A DNA stretch of 64,000 nucleotides from assembly GCA_031551135.1 (NCBI GenBank), contig JAVBOA010000003.1, forward strand, positions 77,797 to 141,796, given 5' to 3'. This stretch comes from JAITVM01 sp031551135. GTDB taxonomy: Bacteria > Bacillota > Clostridia > Lachnospirales > JAITVM01. Shown here piece after piece: positions 8,030-18,300 of this stretch; positions within the stretch are counted from its first letter, which is position 1, and each line of letters starts with the position of its first letter. The translations under genes were made by a program, and so were the position numbers. The notes beneath the pieces were generated by a model. It was not told where the DNA came from, ran no database searches, and worked only from the letters and a program-made list of their open reading frames with translations.

Positions 8030-8596
8030 TTATTTTTCTATTAACGGCATCAATTCTTTGTCAATATATTCTTTATCAAGATAAAAATAACCATCTATTA
8101 CAATCAGTTTTTCTTGAGGGATAATAAAAGCTAACTTTTTATTCTCAGTATACGCATATTTGTACACTAAAACAGTCTTATTGTCTACAACATCATAGGC
8201 GCATCCATAATCTCCGATATTTATAAGGAAGTCACGCAGACGTACACATTCAGAAATATCGATTTTCTGACTTGTTTCACCAGAATCCTCTTCCTTGTTA
8301 CTCGTCAGAACATTGTCCTCTATAATCACAGCATTATTCTCTCCATCCCAATCTACAGTGTAACCCATTGCCTCTAAAACTGCCCTGACAGGCATGTAAT
8401 TACTTGCATTAATTTCTTCATCTTTTACGACGCTTATCATTTGAAAGCCTTTCAGGTCAAGTTCCTTGCCATTGTAAATAACCTTGTTACTGTTAAATGA
8501 GGCTGATTTAATTCCTCCGGCAGCAAATACTACTGATGTGCCAACTGAAGCAATAATAACACCTGCTATAAAACTTTTTACATTAAACTTTTTCAT
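8030..8596 (-). CDS. Secreted copper-amine-oxidase-N (stalk) domain protein, probable moron
   Basis: 188 aa, ATG after GGAGGGAC. A signal peptide (MKKFNVKSFIAGVII..VFA, about 1-25) is followed by a copper amine oxidase N-terminal-like domain (about 30-92): KVIYNGKELDLKG, then the signature YMPVRAVLEAMGYTVDWDG.NNAVII. This domain is common in cell-surface proteins of Bacillota and is not itself an oxidase. A linker leads to a novel C-terminal region of about 75 aa. The gene has its own promoter with extended -10 and its own terminator inside a tail operon, the classic layout of a lysogenic-conversion gene. A surface role is inferred. Confidence 0.8.
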   Translation of the reverse strand: MKKFNVKSFIAGVIIASVGTSVVFAAGGIKSASFNSNKVIYNGKELDLKGFQMISVVKDEEINASNYMPVRAVLEAMGYTVDWDGENNAVIIEDNVLTSNKEEDSGETSQKIDISECVRLRDFLINIGDYGCAYDVVDNKTVLVYKYAYTENKKLAFIIPQEKLIVIDGYFYLDKEYIDKELMPLIEK

Positions 8597-8633
8597 TCTT
8601 TTGTCCCTCCAAGATGTTTATTAAGTGTACCTT

Positions 8634-8662
8634 ATTATAACATGTTTTGAAGGATTGTACCA
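8634..8662 (-). promoter_or_regulatory. Extended -10 promoter of the moron-like gene
   Basis: On the minus strand TGTTATAAT (8642-8634) gives an extended -10. The -35 at 17-bp spacing (TGGTAC) is weak. It sits about 38 nt before the ATG at 8596 and looks like a host sigma-A promoter. Confidence 0.6.
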
Positions 8663-8672
8663 GAACATCATT

Positions 8673-11531
8673 TCACTTTTTTTCTAATGCTGAAACTCGA
8701 CTCTGTAAATCGGATATTCTTGAAGTATGTTGATTTTGTTCCCATTGCAGATCATTTACCCATTTCCAGAAATCCCTTCCCCTTACTTGAATTCCATCGC
8801 TAACATGTAGCAACGTTATATCTGCTTCCAGACAATTATAAATGAATGTTCCAGTAACATTACTACCTGAAATAGTTCCACCACTTATTTTGCTACCACT
8901 TATGTTACTACCTGAAATATTGATTGCGCTTATTGTTCCACTATTAATCTGATCAGCACTTAATTTTCCGGTATATACAACATTAGAAGACAATGTACCA
9001 TTGAAAGTTCCTTTTTCTGCGTGAATCTCACCTTTGAAGTATCCACTTTCAGCATAAACATTCCCTTTGAAATATCCATTGGTAAAATTCCCGTTTTGGG
9101 AAGTAATTTTTCCAGAGCGGTCAACCTTCAAATACGAGGATTCCATAACTCCGTTTAGTATGCAAATATCATTGCAGACAACGTATCCCGAACTACTAAC
9201 TGTAAACTGCCCATTTCCTATGTCAATACTTCCACCCTTAAAGCTGCTACTCTCTATAGTACCTTTGATAATAGCGTTTCTGGCATCCATCTTACCATAT
9301 TTATCAACAGTGAATTGATTATTAATATTAATACTCCCACCGTTGACTTCACCCTTAAAGTTCACATTTCCATCTGTTCCTAAAAAAATCTGCTTCTCTG
9401 TGCCTTTGTAAATAGCAAAGCCCTCATTTGGATCGAGAACTATCTTATTTGTAACACCTCCGATAGTCTTCGTTAATGTAAAGTTCGCATCTACAAGCGA
9501 AGCTCCGTTTTCGTCCACTGTAAAGGTGTTTTTCACATTTTTTACAAGGAGATTCTGAGAGATTAAAAAATTTCCGGCAATAACTTCAGCATTAAGTCCA
9601 TATACATATCCGTTTGGATTTTTAGGAGCTTGAATCCTACCCAGAGCCAGCTTACTCGTCTGGAAGCTATCATCTGAGAAAGCAAATGTACTCCCTGTCA
9701 ACCAAGCTTCAAAGTTTTGCTTTGCCTTAGTATTTGAATCATACTGTCTAAGCCTAATACCGTCCTCGTTGATTGTGGCAACAGTGTAATCCTCTGTGGA
9801 CTTAATATTGTTTGTAGCTGCAATTAAACTGCCTTTTAAAAACTCTGCAACGTCATCTTTTTGCGCTTTCAGAGCTTCAATTTTAACTAAGTCGAAGCTA
9901 ATGCTTGCCCCTGCGCTCACAGCGTTTTTGTATGCACTAAAGTCAAACCCATCATTGACATTTGTTTTGTTGCCAAAAATCATGTCAAAGTCCTCAAGGC
10001 TATTGAAGTTTATTCTAACGCCCAATAACATCGGCTTTACAATATAATTATCATTAACCTTTAGGGTAAAAGTTGTACCCAGTTCAAATTCATCTTGAAA
10101 TCGTGAAAACTCCGGCAAAGCCAAAAAGTTTACGCATGATATCCGGTACAGAAATGTAGGATAGCAAGATTTCCTTAGAATCAACTCACCATGTTCCAAG
10201 AGTTCCTGTCGCACCTTTTGCTTTTCTTCTTGAGACATGATATCCGTTATAATAAATGCATTTTCCTGTACAGTGTCATAGCGCAGATATTCATTCAATT
10301 CAACCCACTTCTCAGGTGTGAAATTCTTTTCCATGTTCAATTGCGCCGTAATCCCATTAATCTGATCAACGAGTCCATTCAGAGCAGTTACCACAGTTGA
10401 GATAGCAGATTTCTTGCTTGAAATCATCGGACTTACCTGAGAGGCTAACGAGTTGACATCGGAATAGGGGATATTGCCGCTTTGAATCCTTGTTGCCTTT
10501 ACGTTCTCCAGATTAGCTTTCAATCCTTCAAGTTGAGCCAATCCACTGTCTGATGTAAGTGAAGGCGTAATCTTTGCAGTTCCGTCTCGATTAAATGTAT
10601 AGCTGACATCATACAGTGGCGCATTGGATTGAAGTTTGCTCAACTCGGCATTTTTATTTTTATACTGAATAAGCAATTCTGAATACTGTTTTTTTAGTGA
10701 GTTATATTTCATCTCATACGCTTTAAGAGCATTTTGTAAACCAACAGACATTCTATCGACAAATGCACTCACATTATAAATTGTGTCAGTTCCGTTTGGA
10801 TTAACGCCGGAGATGTCAAGACCGTCACCGCCAATCACACGTAGGGCAGTAATTATCTTTTCTACCTGTGGCTCAACCTGATAGGATTTAAGCACATTAT
10901 GTGTTGCTATAAATATTTCTGTATCTTTAAATTCCTTCTTTGCATCATATATATTTATCTCATATTTCTCATAATCAAAGACAAATATTGCTTCAAACGA
11001 ATCATAAAATTCATTAGTCATCATGGAATAAAGGTCTGATTCAGTGATATTTATGGAACGCTGCCGTGTTAAGAAAATACCATCTACCGTTCCAATTTTC
11101 CAGCTTGGTGCAAGAGTTAAGAGAAGTCCCATTAAGCTCTCTTGTGGCTTTACCGGATTCCAGAGCTTATATTCTCCTACTACACCTGTAATTCGCTTTG
11201 ACTGAAGCATTACTTGAGCCGATAGTGCCTCACATTCCTTGTACTCTTTGAACCCATCCGACACTTCTGAGACGCTGGTTAGCTGAAAATATCCGATATG
11301 TGGAAGGTGTATCATCCTGAGAGCGATCACGTCTTCATAATGCTTGTATTCTTCTCCGTCAATAACACTTGGAATCCTGAACTTCACAGATGAAATATCC
11401 GTAAAATTAAGGCTTAGTGAAACATCCAACGCAAACAAAGTGCATATAGGTTCTTTGCTTACTTCGCACAACACAAGCGGAGGAGCTTCGAGGCGATTGT
11501 AGGCATCAAACCCTAATAGATTTTTCAGCAT
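8673..11531 (-). CDS. Tail-associated (Tal-like) protein with beta-helical spike
   Basis: 952 aa. The ATG overlaps the Dit stop. The N-terminal 350-400 aa have the pattern of siphophage Tal/gp44-like baseplate hubs (PPLVLCEVSKEPICTLF, the DALSLSLNFTD region, LPHIGYFQLTSVSEV..FKEYKECEALSAQVML). A coiled-coil region lies at about 265-300. From about residue 640 the protein becomes a run of short beta strands with G/N turns (FTVDENGAS, FTVDKYGKMD, ISGSNISGSKISGGTISGSN), as in triple beta-helical spikes. It ends in a coiled coil (ISDLQSRVSALEKK). No endopeptidase motif was recognised. Confidence 0.75.
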   Translation of the reverse strand: MLKNLLGFDAYNRLEAPPLVLCEVSKEPICTLFALDVSLSLNFTDISSVKFRIPSVIDGEEYKHYEDVIALRMIHLPHIGYFQLTSVSEVSDGFKEYKECEALSAQVMLQSKRITGVVGEYKLWNPVKPQESLMGLLLTLAPSWKIGTVDGIFLTRQRSINITESDLYSMMTNEFYDSFEAIFVFDYEKYEINIYDAKKEFKDTEIFIATHNVLKSYQVEPQVEKIITALRVIGGDGLDISGVNPNGTDTIYNVSAFVDRMSVGLQNALKAYEMKYNSLKKQYSELLIQYKNKNAELSKLQSNAPLYDVSYTFNRDGTAKITPSLTSDSGLAQLEGLKANLENVKATRIQSGNIPYSDVNSLASQVSPMISSKKSAISTVVTALNGLVDQINGITAQLNMEKNFTPEKWVELNEYLRYDTVQENAFIITDIMSQEEKQKVRQELLEHGELILRKSCYPTFLYRISCVNFLALPEFSRFQDEFELGTTFTLKVNDNYIVKPMLLGVRINFNSLEDFDMIFGNKTNVNDGFDFSAYKNAVSAGASISFDLVKIEALKAQKDDVAEFLKGSLIAATNNIKSTEDYTVATINEDGIRLRQYDSNTKAKQNFEAWLTGSTFAFSDDSFQTSKLALGRIQAPKNPNGYVYGLNAEVIAGNFLISQNLLVKNVKNTFTVDENGASLVDANFTLTKTIGGVTNKIVLDPNEGFAIYKGTEKQIFLGTDGNVNFKGEVNGGSININNQFTVDKYGKMDARNAIIKGTIESSSFKGGSIDIGNGQFTVSSSGYVVCNDICILNGVMESSYLKVDRSGKITSQNGNFTNGYFKGNVYAESGYFKGEIHAEKGTFNGTLSSNVVYTGKLSADQINSGTISAINISGSNISGSKISGGTISGSNVTGTFIYNCLEADITLLHVSDGIQVRGRDFWKWVNDLQWEQNQHTSRISDLQSRVSALEKK

Positions 11532-12325
11532 CAGAAACCACCTACCGCTTTCTTAAATCTTGTTCTGATGGTTATTACACCCTTTCCGGTAATTTTGAGC
11601 TTGTTTAGACCATCAACAACTCGAAAGTAATTCAAATTGAAATTTTTCAGTATCTTGTCCCCACTGACTGTTACAAGATACCCAAGGTTATTATCAACGT
11701 AAATATTTTCACCGCTCCTAAGACCGGTCAACTGAAAAACTCTATTCCCATCGCTTTCATTCTCAATTTTTATTCCAGTCGAATCTGAAGCCAGTTGAAT
11801 ATTCATTTCTGGATAAAGGTAATCCTCAATATTTGAGTGATTCCAGTATCTTGCGTCGGTAATATCCTGAGTACATTCAAATACCTCTGTTTTGATATCT
11901 GTAATTGAATAGGATGAAGTGCATTTTACTGTGAAGCTCCAGCCAATCGGCTTATTATCAACCTTTATGACTTCAGGATCAATCAGCCAGCACTCATAGC
12001 TTTCATTCATCTTGTCTGGATCGAAAATTGTTAGTAGATGCGGATCTCGTCTGCCGAACAGCCAGCTCTGAATAATCTGCACTTCCCAAGATTCGTAAAA
12101 TTGCTGATGCTTATTAATAATTGTCATGGGAAATTCAAGGTGGTCAACAATCTTCGATCTGTAATAAAAAGGCTCTGTCTTGTTCATTGCCCTGTCTGTT
12201 GCTATTTCAATATTCCCGTATGTTTTTATGTTCTGCACTCCTGTGTCACCAATACTTCCAATGATCAGTCCAAACCTGTGAGACGTTGTATTGTCAAATT
12301 GAAAATTACTCGTTATAATCACCAA
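11531..12325 (-). CDS. Distal tail protein (Dit-like)
   Basis: 264 aa. It lies between the tape measure and the Tal-like gene, the canonical Dit place in siphophages. The N-terminal pattern (FQFDNTTSHRFGLIIGSIG.., then MNKTEPFYYRSKIVDHLEFPMTI) and the C-terminal galectin-like beta part (GLRSGENIYVDNNLGYLVTV) fit the family. The start is uncertain: TTG, GTG or a codon further in are possible, because a GGTGAT that pairs with the 16S end overlaps the reading frame. Confidence 0.75.
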   Translation of the reverse strand: MVIITSNFQFDNTTSHRFGLIIGSIGDTGVQNIKTYGNIEIATDRAMNKTEPFYYRSKIVDHLEFPMTIINKHQQFYESWEVQIIQSWLFGRRDPHLLTIFDPDKMNESYECWLIDPEVIKVDNKPIGWSFTVKCTSSYSITDIKTEVFECTQDITDARYWNHSNIEDYLYPEMNIQLASDSTGIKIENESDGNRVFQLTGLRSGENIYVDNNLGYLVTVSGDKILKNFNLNYFRVVDGLNKLKITGKGVITIRTRFKKAVGGF

Positions 12326-12333
12326 CTTTCATT

Positions 12334-12365
12334 GAAAAAAAGGCATCCAGATAAACCGGATGCCT
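12334..12365 (-). terminator. Intrinsic terminator between tape measure and Dit genes
   Basis: Stem AGGCATCC / GGATGCCT (12341-12348 with 12358-12365), followed on the minus strand by TTTTTTT. It is strong and sits between two genes that must both be expressed late. Confidence 0.8.
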
Positions 12366-12375
12366 AATAAATTCT

Positions 12376-15300
12376 TTAATATGCTTTGATTGCCGGACTG
12401 CCGCCCAGACTGTTTGCCGCTTTGTTGACTTTGCTTACAATATCACGTCCAAATGCAGTGAATTTGCTTTCCAGCTTGTCAACAATCGAATCAGTTGCTA
12501 TACCATCAACTTTCAGAGTATTGTGAAGAACAATTTGCGGAGCTTCATTTGCTTTAACCTGAACCCCTTTGTTTTTCACGCCGACACTATCCATAATTCT
12601 GCTCTGCATATTTACCATCTGTGGAAGCAAGCTGTGTAAATCTGTTGTCTCGATTGGACGAAGAATCCTTTCGCCTTGATGAATAACAGCCGCATGATCT
12701 GTTTTAATAACTCCACCGATGTCATATTTGGGCAATAAGCCTAGTTTATCAAGCTTCTCTTCCAGTTCCTTTATGCCATCAATTGTAGTCTTCAGTCTGC
12801 CATCGACATTAGAGTAGCCATTTGAGTCAAACCAGTTGCCATTAATAGAAAACTGATTTGTCTTATCGTTCCAGCCCACGTCAGCACCATAGACGCTTTC
12901 GAAATAACTTCTTACGCCAATCGGATTAGAGTCATAGCTTGCCATATTACCGGCAATTTGCTCAGAGAGCATAGCAATTTCGCTCATCAAACCCCGCATT
13001 GTTACAAGCGTGTCATTTGAGCCTTCCATCACGTTCTTAGCCTTTTTCCAAGCGTTACCTATGTCGTTTTCAATTCCTGTTCCGTAGGTGTTATTCCATG
13101 CAATCAATTTACCATAGAGAGCGTCGCCTTCTTCGTCAATCATCTTCATCGCCTGACGAGCCAATTCACCGCTTTTTTGGATTGACTTTTCTCTTTCGTC
13201 CTTCTGCTCACGGATTTGCTTATCTTCTTCTTCATTAAGCTCTATTTGACGTTTTATGGTATCCTCGTAGACTTTGAGATTCCTTTCGATTAACTTCAAT
13301 TCTCTATCTTTGACTCTGTTGTGCCGCTCCAGTTCAGAATCTAAGGCTTCCTTTTGTCTGTCAATATTGTTGTCGAAAACTAAATTGTCCAAATCCAGCT
13401 TCTTTTCAGCAAGCTCTTCATTAAGCTTTTTTCTTTCAGCCTTGGCAGCCAATGAATCATTATTTTGAATCTCAGCTAACCTATCTTGAATTTTTGTTAC
13501 AGCTTTGGTCTTCTCATCATGCTGCTGAGTATATTTACGATCTTCTTTAGACAAGTCCAAAGAACGCTTTTTGTCAGAAATTATGTCCTTGTACAGATCA
13601 TGTTCATCTTTAAGAGCGTCTTTCTTCTCATCAGCGATATCCTTTTCTTTTTCAAGTTGCTTTTTTAGTAAATCTTCCTGATCTTTGAGAGCTTTTATCC
13701 TAACCTCATCAGCTTCGTTTAACTCTTCAAGCTCCTGCTGAATCATTTCCTTTGTGAGATCAATAATATCACTCATAGCAGACAAATGCTGCTCATTCAT
13801 TTCGACTCTTTGCTGACGAAGCGCATCGGCTGACTCTTTAGCGGCTATTGTATTATCTTGAAATGATTTTGTTAATTCCTCAATTCCACTCTTGAATTTA
13901 TCAGCGTCAATTTCTCCGCTGTGAAGGGCTTGAGATAATTTGAGAATTTGCTTCTGATCATTCTCTACAAGTTGTTCCTGATACTTTAACTTCTTATTTA
14001 GAAGCTCCATTCTCTTATCAAAATCGTTGGGGGCAAGCATATCCATGTCAAAGTCAAATGCAGCAATGAAGCTTTCGAGACTTTTCTTTGTTTCATTATA
14101 ATCCAAATAGGAAAACTGATATTTAAGTTCTCCAATCTCTTTGTAATGCTCTTGCCACTGCTTTTGCAAATCCATGATTTCGTCAGATGTCTCAATGTAA
14201 TTTAGACTCCGATACCATTCTGCTTGCTCATGGATTATATCGAGCATTTCTTTATGTGTTTGGATTGCTTTTTCGTAATATTCAGGATCAGTTTCCGATC
14301 CTTCTTGCAACTGCATAGTAGCCAAATAATGTTCTTTTTGCGCAAGAAGATTACTGTAATAATTCTGTTTATTTTTGTTTTGCTCATCAAAAATTTGATT
14401 ATCCAGCTTCAAATACTCGCTTTTTAGATCTTTATCTTTAATATAGTATTCTTCATTAATCTTCTGTCTGCGCTTAGTAGCTTCTTCGGCAGTAATTTCT
14501 TTTCGCCTTTCAAGATTATCAACGATTTCAAGCTCTGCTGTAGCAGCCTCTTTTATTTCCTTGATTTTCTCTTTGATTGCTTTTTCTTTTCTTTCTTCAT
14601 CAGCCTTTTTTTGGTCTTTGTCAACATAGTCGTATAGAATTTTCGTTATGTCTGCATTGCTGTTGTTTGAAGAAGATGGAGAATTTATTGCTGAACCACC
14701 GAATTCTTGCTTATATGATGAAACCTTTTTCAAGTAGTTCTGAGTTTCTGGAAATGGTGGAACGCCACCATACTCCTTGACTCTGCCAATCCCAGCATTA
14801 TATGCTGCTAAAGCAAGTTCCTCATCACCGTTGAAAGAATCCAGCATTTGTCTTAAATATCTTGCTCCACCCTCAATGTTTTGCTCGATATTAAACGGAT
14901 ATTTAACGCCTAATTCTTTAGCTGTTTGAGGTATAAGCTGCATTAACCCTTGCGCATTCTTGCCTGAAACTACATTAGGATTGAATGAACTCTCTGCCTT
15001 TATGACAGCCATCACCAGAGCCGGATCTAGCCCGTACTTTTGCGATGAGTTTGCGACTGCCGCATCTATGCGTGAGTTTCCTGAGGTTGGCGTATTTGTT
15101 GTAACCGTTTCCGCTTGGATAACTATTTGTTTTTTGCCGGACAAATAATCTTCTGGATTGACATACTTGCCTTTTTCTTGAACACCAAAATGCAAATGAT
15201 TTCCTGTTGAGCGACCTGTGCTACCTACATAGGCAATTACATCGCCCTGCTTGACCATTTGACCGAAATCAACGTTTAGTTTTGAGGCATGAGCATATTG

Positions 15301-18300
15301 CGTTACTGTGCCGTCTGCATGTTGAATTTGGACTTCGTTGCCAAATCCACCGTCAGAGTCTGTCGCTTTGATTACTTTGCCAGAAGCCGCAGCGTATATG
15401 GGCGTTCCTTTTGGCGCAGCAAAATCCATTCCGTTATGGAAAGCACCATCCTTGCCTGTTATTGGATCTTTTCGATATCCGAAGGGAGATTTCATTGTTC
15501 CTTCTACTGGTCTTCTAAAACCATTATCGATAGAAGCATTGCTGTCAGAGTTATTTGCTTGGAACATTGAAGAAAAGAAATTTCCCCAATTCTCCGCTAC
15601 ATTCCCAGAAAAGAGGGAGAAAAACGTGCGCCAATTTCTGAACAACTCTCCCAAAGTTAATTTGGTTTTGGATGTCATTTTGTTCTGATATTGCTCAAAG
15701 TTTTCGTAGTTCTTCTTGTTTTCCTCTTGGATATCCTTATTAAGTTTTTGAGTGTCTTGAAGATATTCTCCCTGAAACGATTGCGCCGAACCCCTTTGTT
15801 CGTCAATCATCTTAACGAAATTGTCTGCTTTTTCTCGTCCCATCTGTACTTCTTTATTGTGCAATGCTTCCTGAAGCGCAGCTTTGTCACCAATTAAACC
15901 AATAAGCTCTGGGTATTTTTCTATGATAAACATAACCGACTCAGATGACAATTCTCCGTCAATTGCAAGTTCGTCTTGAGCAGTTCTAGTCTTTTCAATT
16001 ACGTCTTCTAATTCTGAAGCAAGATTTTTGTAGCGTTCAGTGAGGCTGTTTACTGCAACTCCTGTCAATGACAGACCATCAATATTGCCTTTCAGTGCCT
16101 TGTTATTTTCGGTTAACTCGTTATTATAGGATTCAAGTTCATCAATCTCTTCTTCAATTGCTTTTATGTCTTTTTGTGCCGCATTTGTCCGTTTGGCAAT
16201 AGCAAGCCTATTTTCTAGAATGGCTTGGCTAGACTTGTTCTCTGCAATGGTCTTATTATTTGCTTCTATTGCACTTTGAGACGTAGCAATTTTATCAGCC
16301 AAATCAGTGTTGATTTTTTCTTTTAAAGCACTTGTATTTAATAAGATACTTCCTGTTGAGGAATCAAGGTATTCTTTGTATTCCAAACTTGAGTCAGCCA
16401 AATTTTGGAGTGTAGACACCGATACCGTGCCGTTAATTCTCATTTCGTCTTCAGCGGCATTAAGTATATCCATGTTTTCAGCTGTTGATTTAAGAATATC
16501 TGAGAAATTGCTAATTCCCTCTACTGAAACTACACTTTCTTGAAGCTCATCCATCTTGCTCTTAACTGAATCCAACGAGTCACCGGCAGTTATTTTAAGT
16601 TTGGCGAAATTGTTGATTACATACTTAAGCTGATCAATGCTGAGGTTTTCGATTAAAGATTCACTAAGATTGTTGTCGGAAATCTTTTCTCTTATAACCG
16701 ACTTTATATCATCGATTTGCTTTATATCAGCAGTAACCCCTAATTGTATTTTTAACTCTTCCGGAGTTTTGCCTATCGTCTCAGCAATTTTTGCAATAAT
16801 TTCTTTAACTTGTTTATCGTACACAGCAGCAGACAAAGAGCTTTTATCTAACGACAGCAGGTTGTTAATATCATCTTGAATCTCGGAATTGTCAGTAATA
16901 AACTGAGTGAGATCCAGAATTTCCTGCTTCATTTCTTGAACTTTTTCTTCTGTCGTCTCGCTTGTTATCCTAAATCCGTTTATGTAATCGGACACAAAAC
17001 TTCTTTGTGCGTCAGTAAGTTCTTGGTAGGCTGTAATTGACTGCGGAACAAGTTGTAAAGTTGGGTTAAGCCCCATACTCTTCTGTTCTAGTGAAGCAAG
17101 TTCTTTATTATACTCTGAAACCCACGTCCGAAGGTTTTCAATTTGCTCAGGCTTTAGGAGATTGTAAAACTCACCGCCTTCTTCTTTTGATAAGGCTATG
17201 ATGTTCTCCATGTTGGCGATAATGTCATCCATATTTGAAGAAACAACTGATGACATGTTTTGTAGTCCAATATTAGTTGACTTTCCAGAACCGGCAAGAG
17301 CCAACTTGCCCTTTTCCCCAAGGAAGCTATATTGAAATGTTTCGCGTATTTTATCATAAGGTGAATTATTTACATAGAACTCATTTCTGCTTTTTCCGTA
17401 CTCGGTTTTTTTCCCTTTGGCAATAGTCCACAGGTTTTCATCACTGGTAATTGACTCTAGTTTTAACCTGTTTTCTTCTTCAAGTAACTTTATTGAATCC
17501 TCAATTAAGCCATTTTTATTTGCAATTGCCTTGCCTTCATTATCATAACCAGATATTAACTCAGGGGATATTTCTAAAATCTGAGATACAATGTCTTTAT
17601 ATCTACTATGTTCTTCTACCGACAAAGAGATGTTCCTGCCATAGTCGTCAACTCCACCCGAAAGCTTTGTAAACTCATCTCCCAGCGAGTTTAACGTGTC
17701 CATATTCGAGGCAATGTCTTTGCTGGCAGTCCTATAGGCTTCCTGCATCTCATTGGCTTTATCGATAGCATTTTGCTGTGCATTCACTAATTTAGAGATA
17801 CCGAGAGTAAGAAAGTTTATCACAATTCCTATGCCAAGACCGATTGCCATATTTCCAGCTATGGACAAAGCTTGCATTCCGAGTGTCGCAGCTTTTTGAG
17901 CCACAGTTAGAGCGGTCACTGCTGATGTGGCACTCTTTTGCTGTGCGGCGTATGCTGCGCTAGTAATTGTACCATCTGCCAAATGCTTTGCTTGGTTTTG
18001 AGCTTGAATTGAAGCTTTCCCCAGAGTGTCATTAAACAAGCCTGCTTTGTCTTTCGTACTATCAATTTGCGTCTCATATTGCTTCATCATCGCAACATCG
18101 TGGGCTAGTGATTTTGCATTTTCCTCTGCCATTTTTTTCTGAAGCTTTATGGAATTTATTAGACTGACATCTGAAAGTTTATTACTATCATTATTTTCAA
18201 ATGTACGCATAAAACCTTTACCTGTCAAGCCTGAATATGCTGCAAACGCTACTGCAACCAGCGAGGGAATTTGACCTAAGGCTTCAACAGTGGCGTTAAG

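Noticed and set aside
6501..11531. Diversity-generating retroelement targeting tail proteins
   Set aside because: No reverse transcriptase and no template/variable repeat pair was seen near the tail-tip genes.
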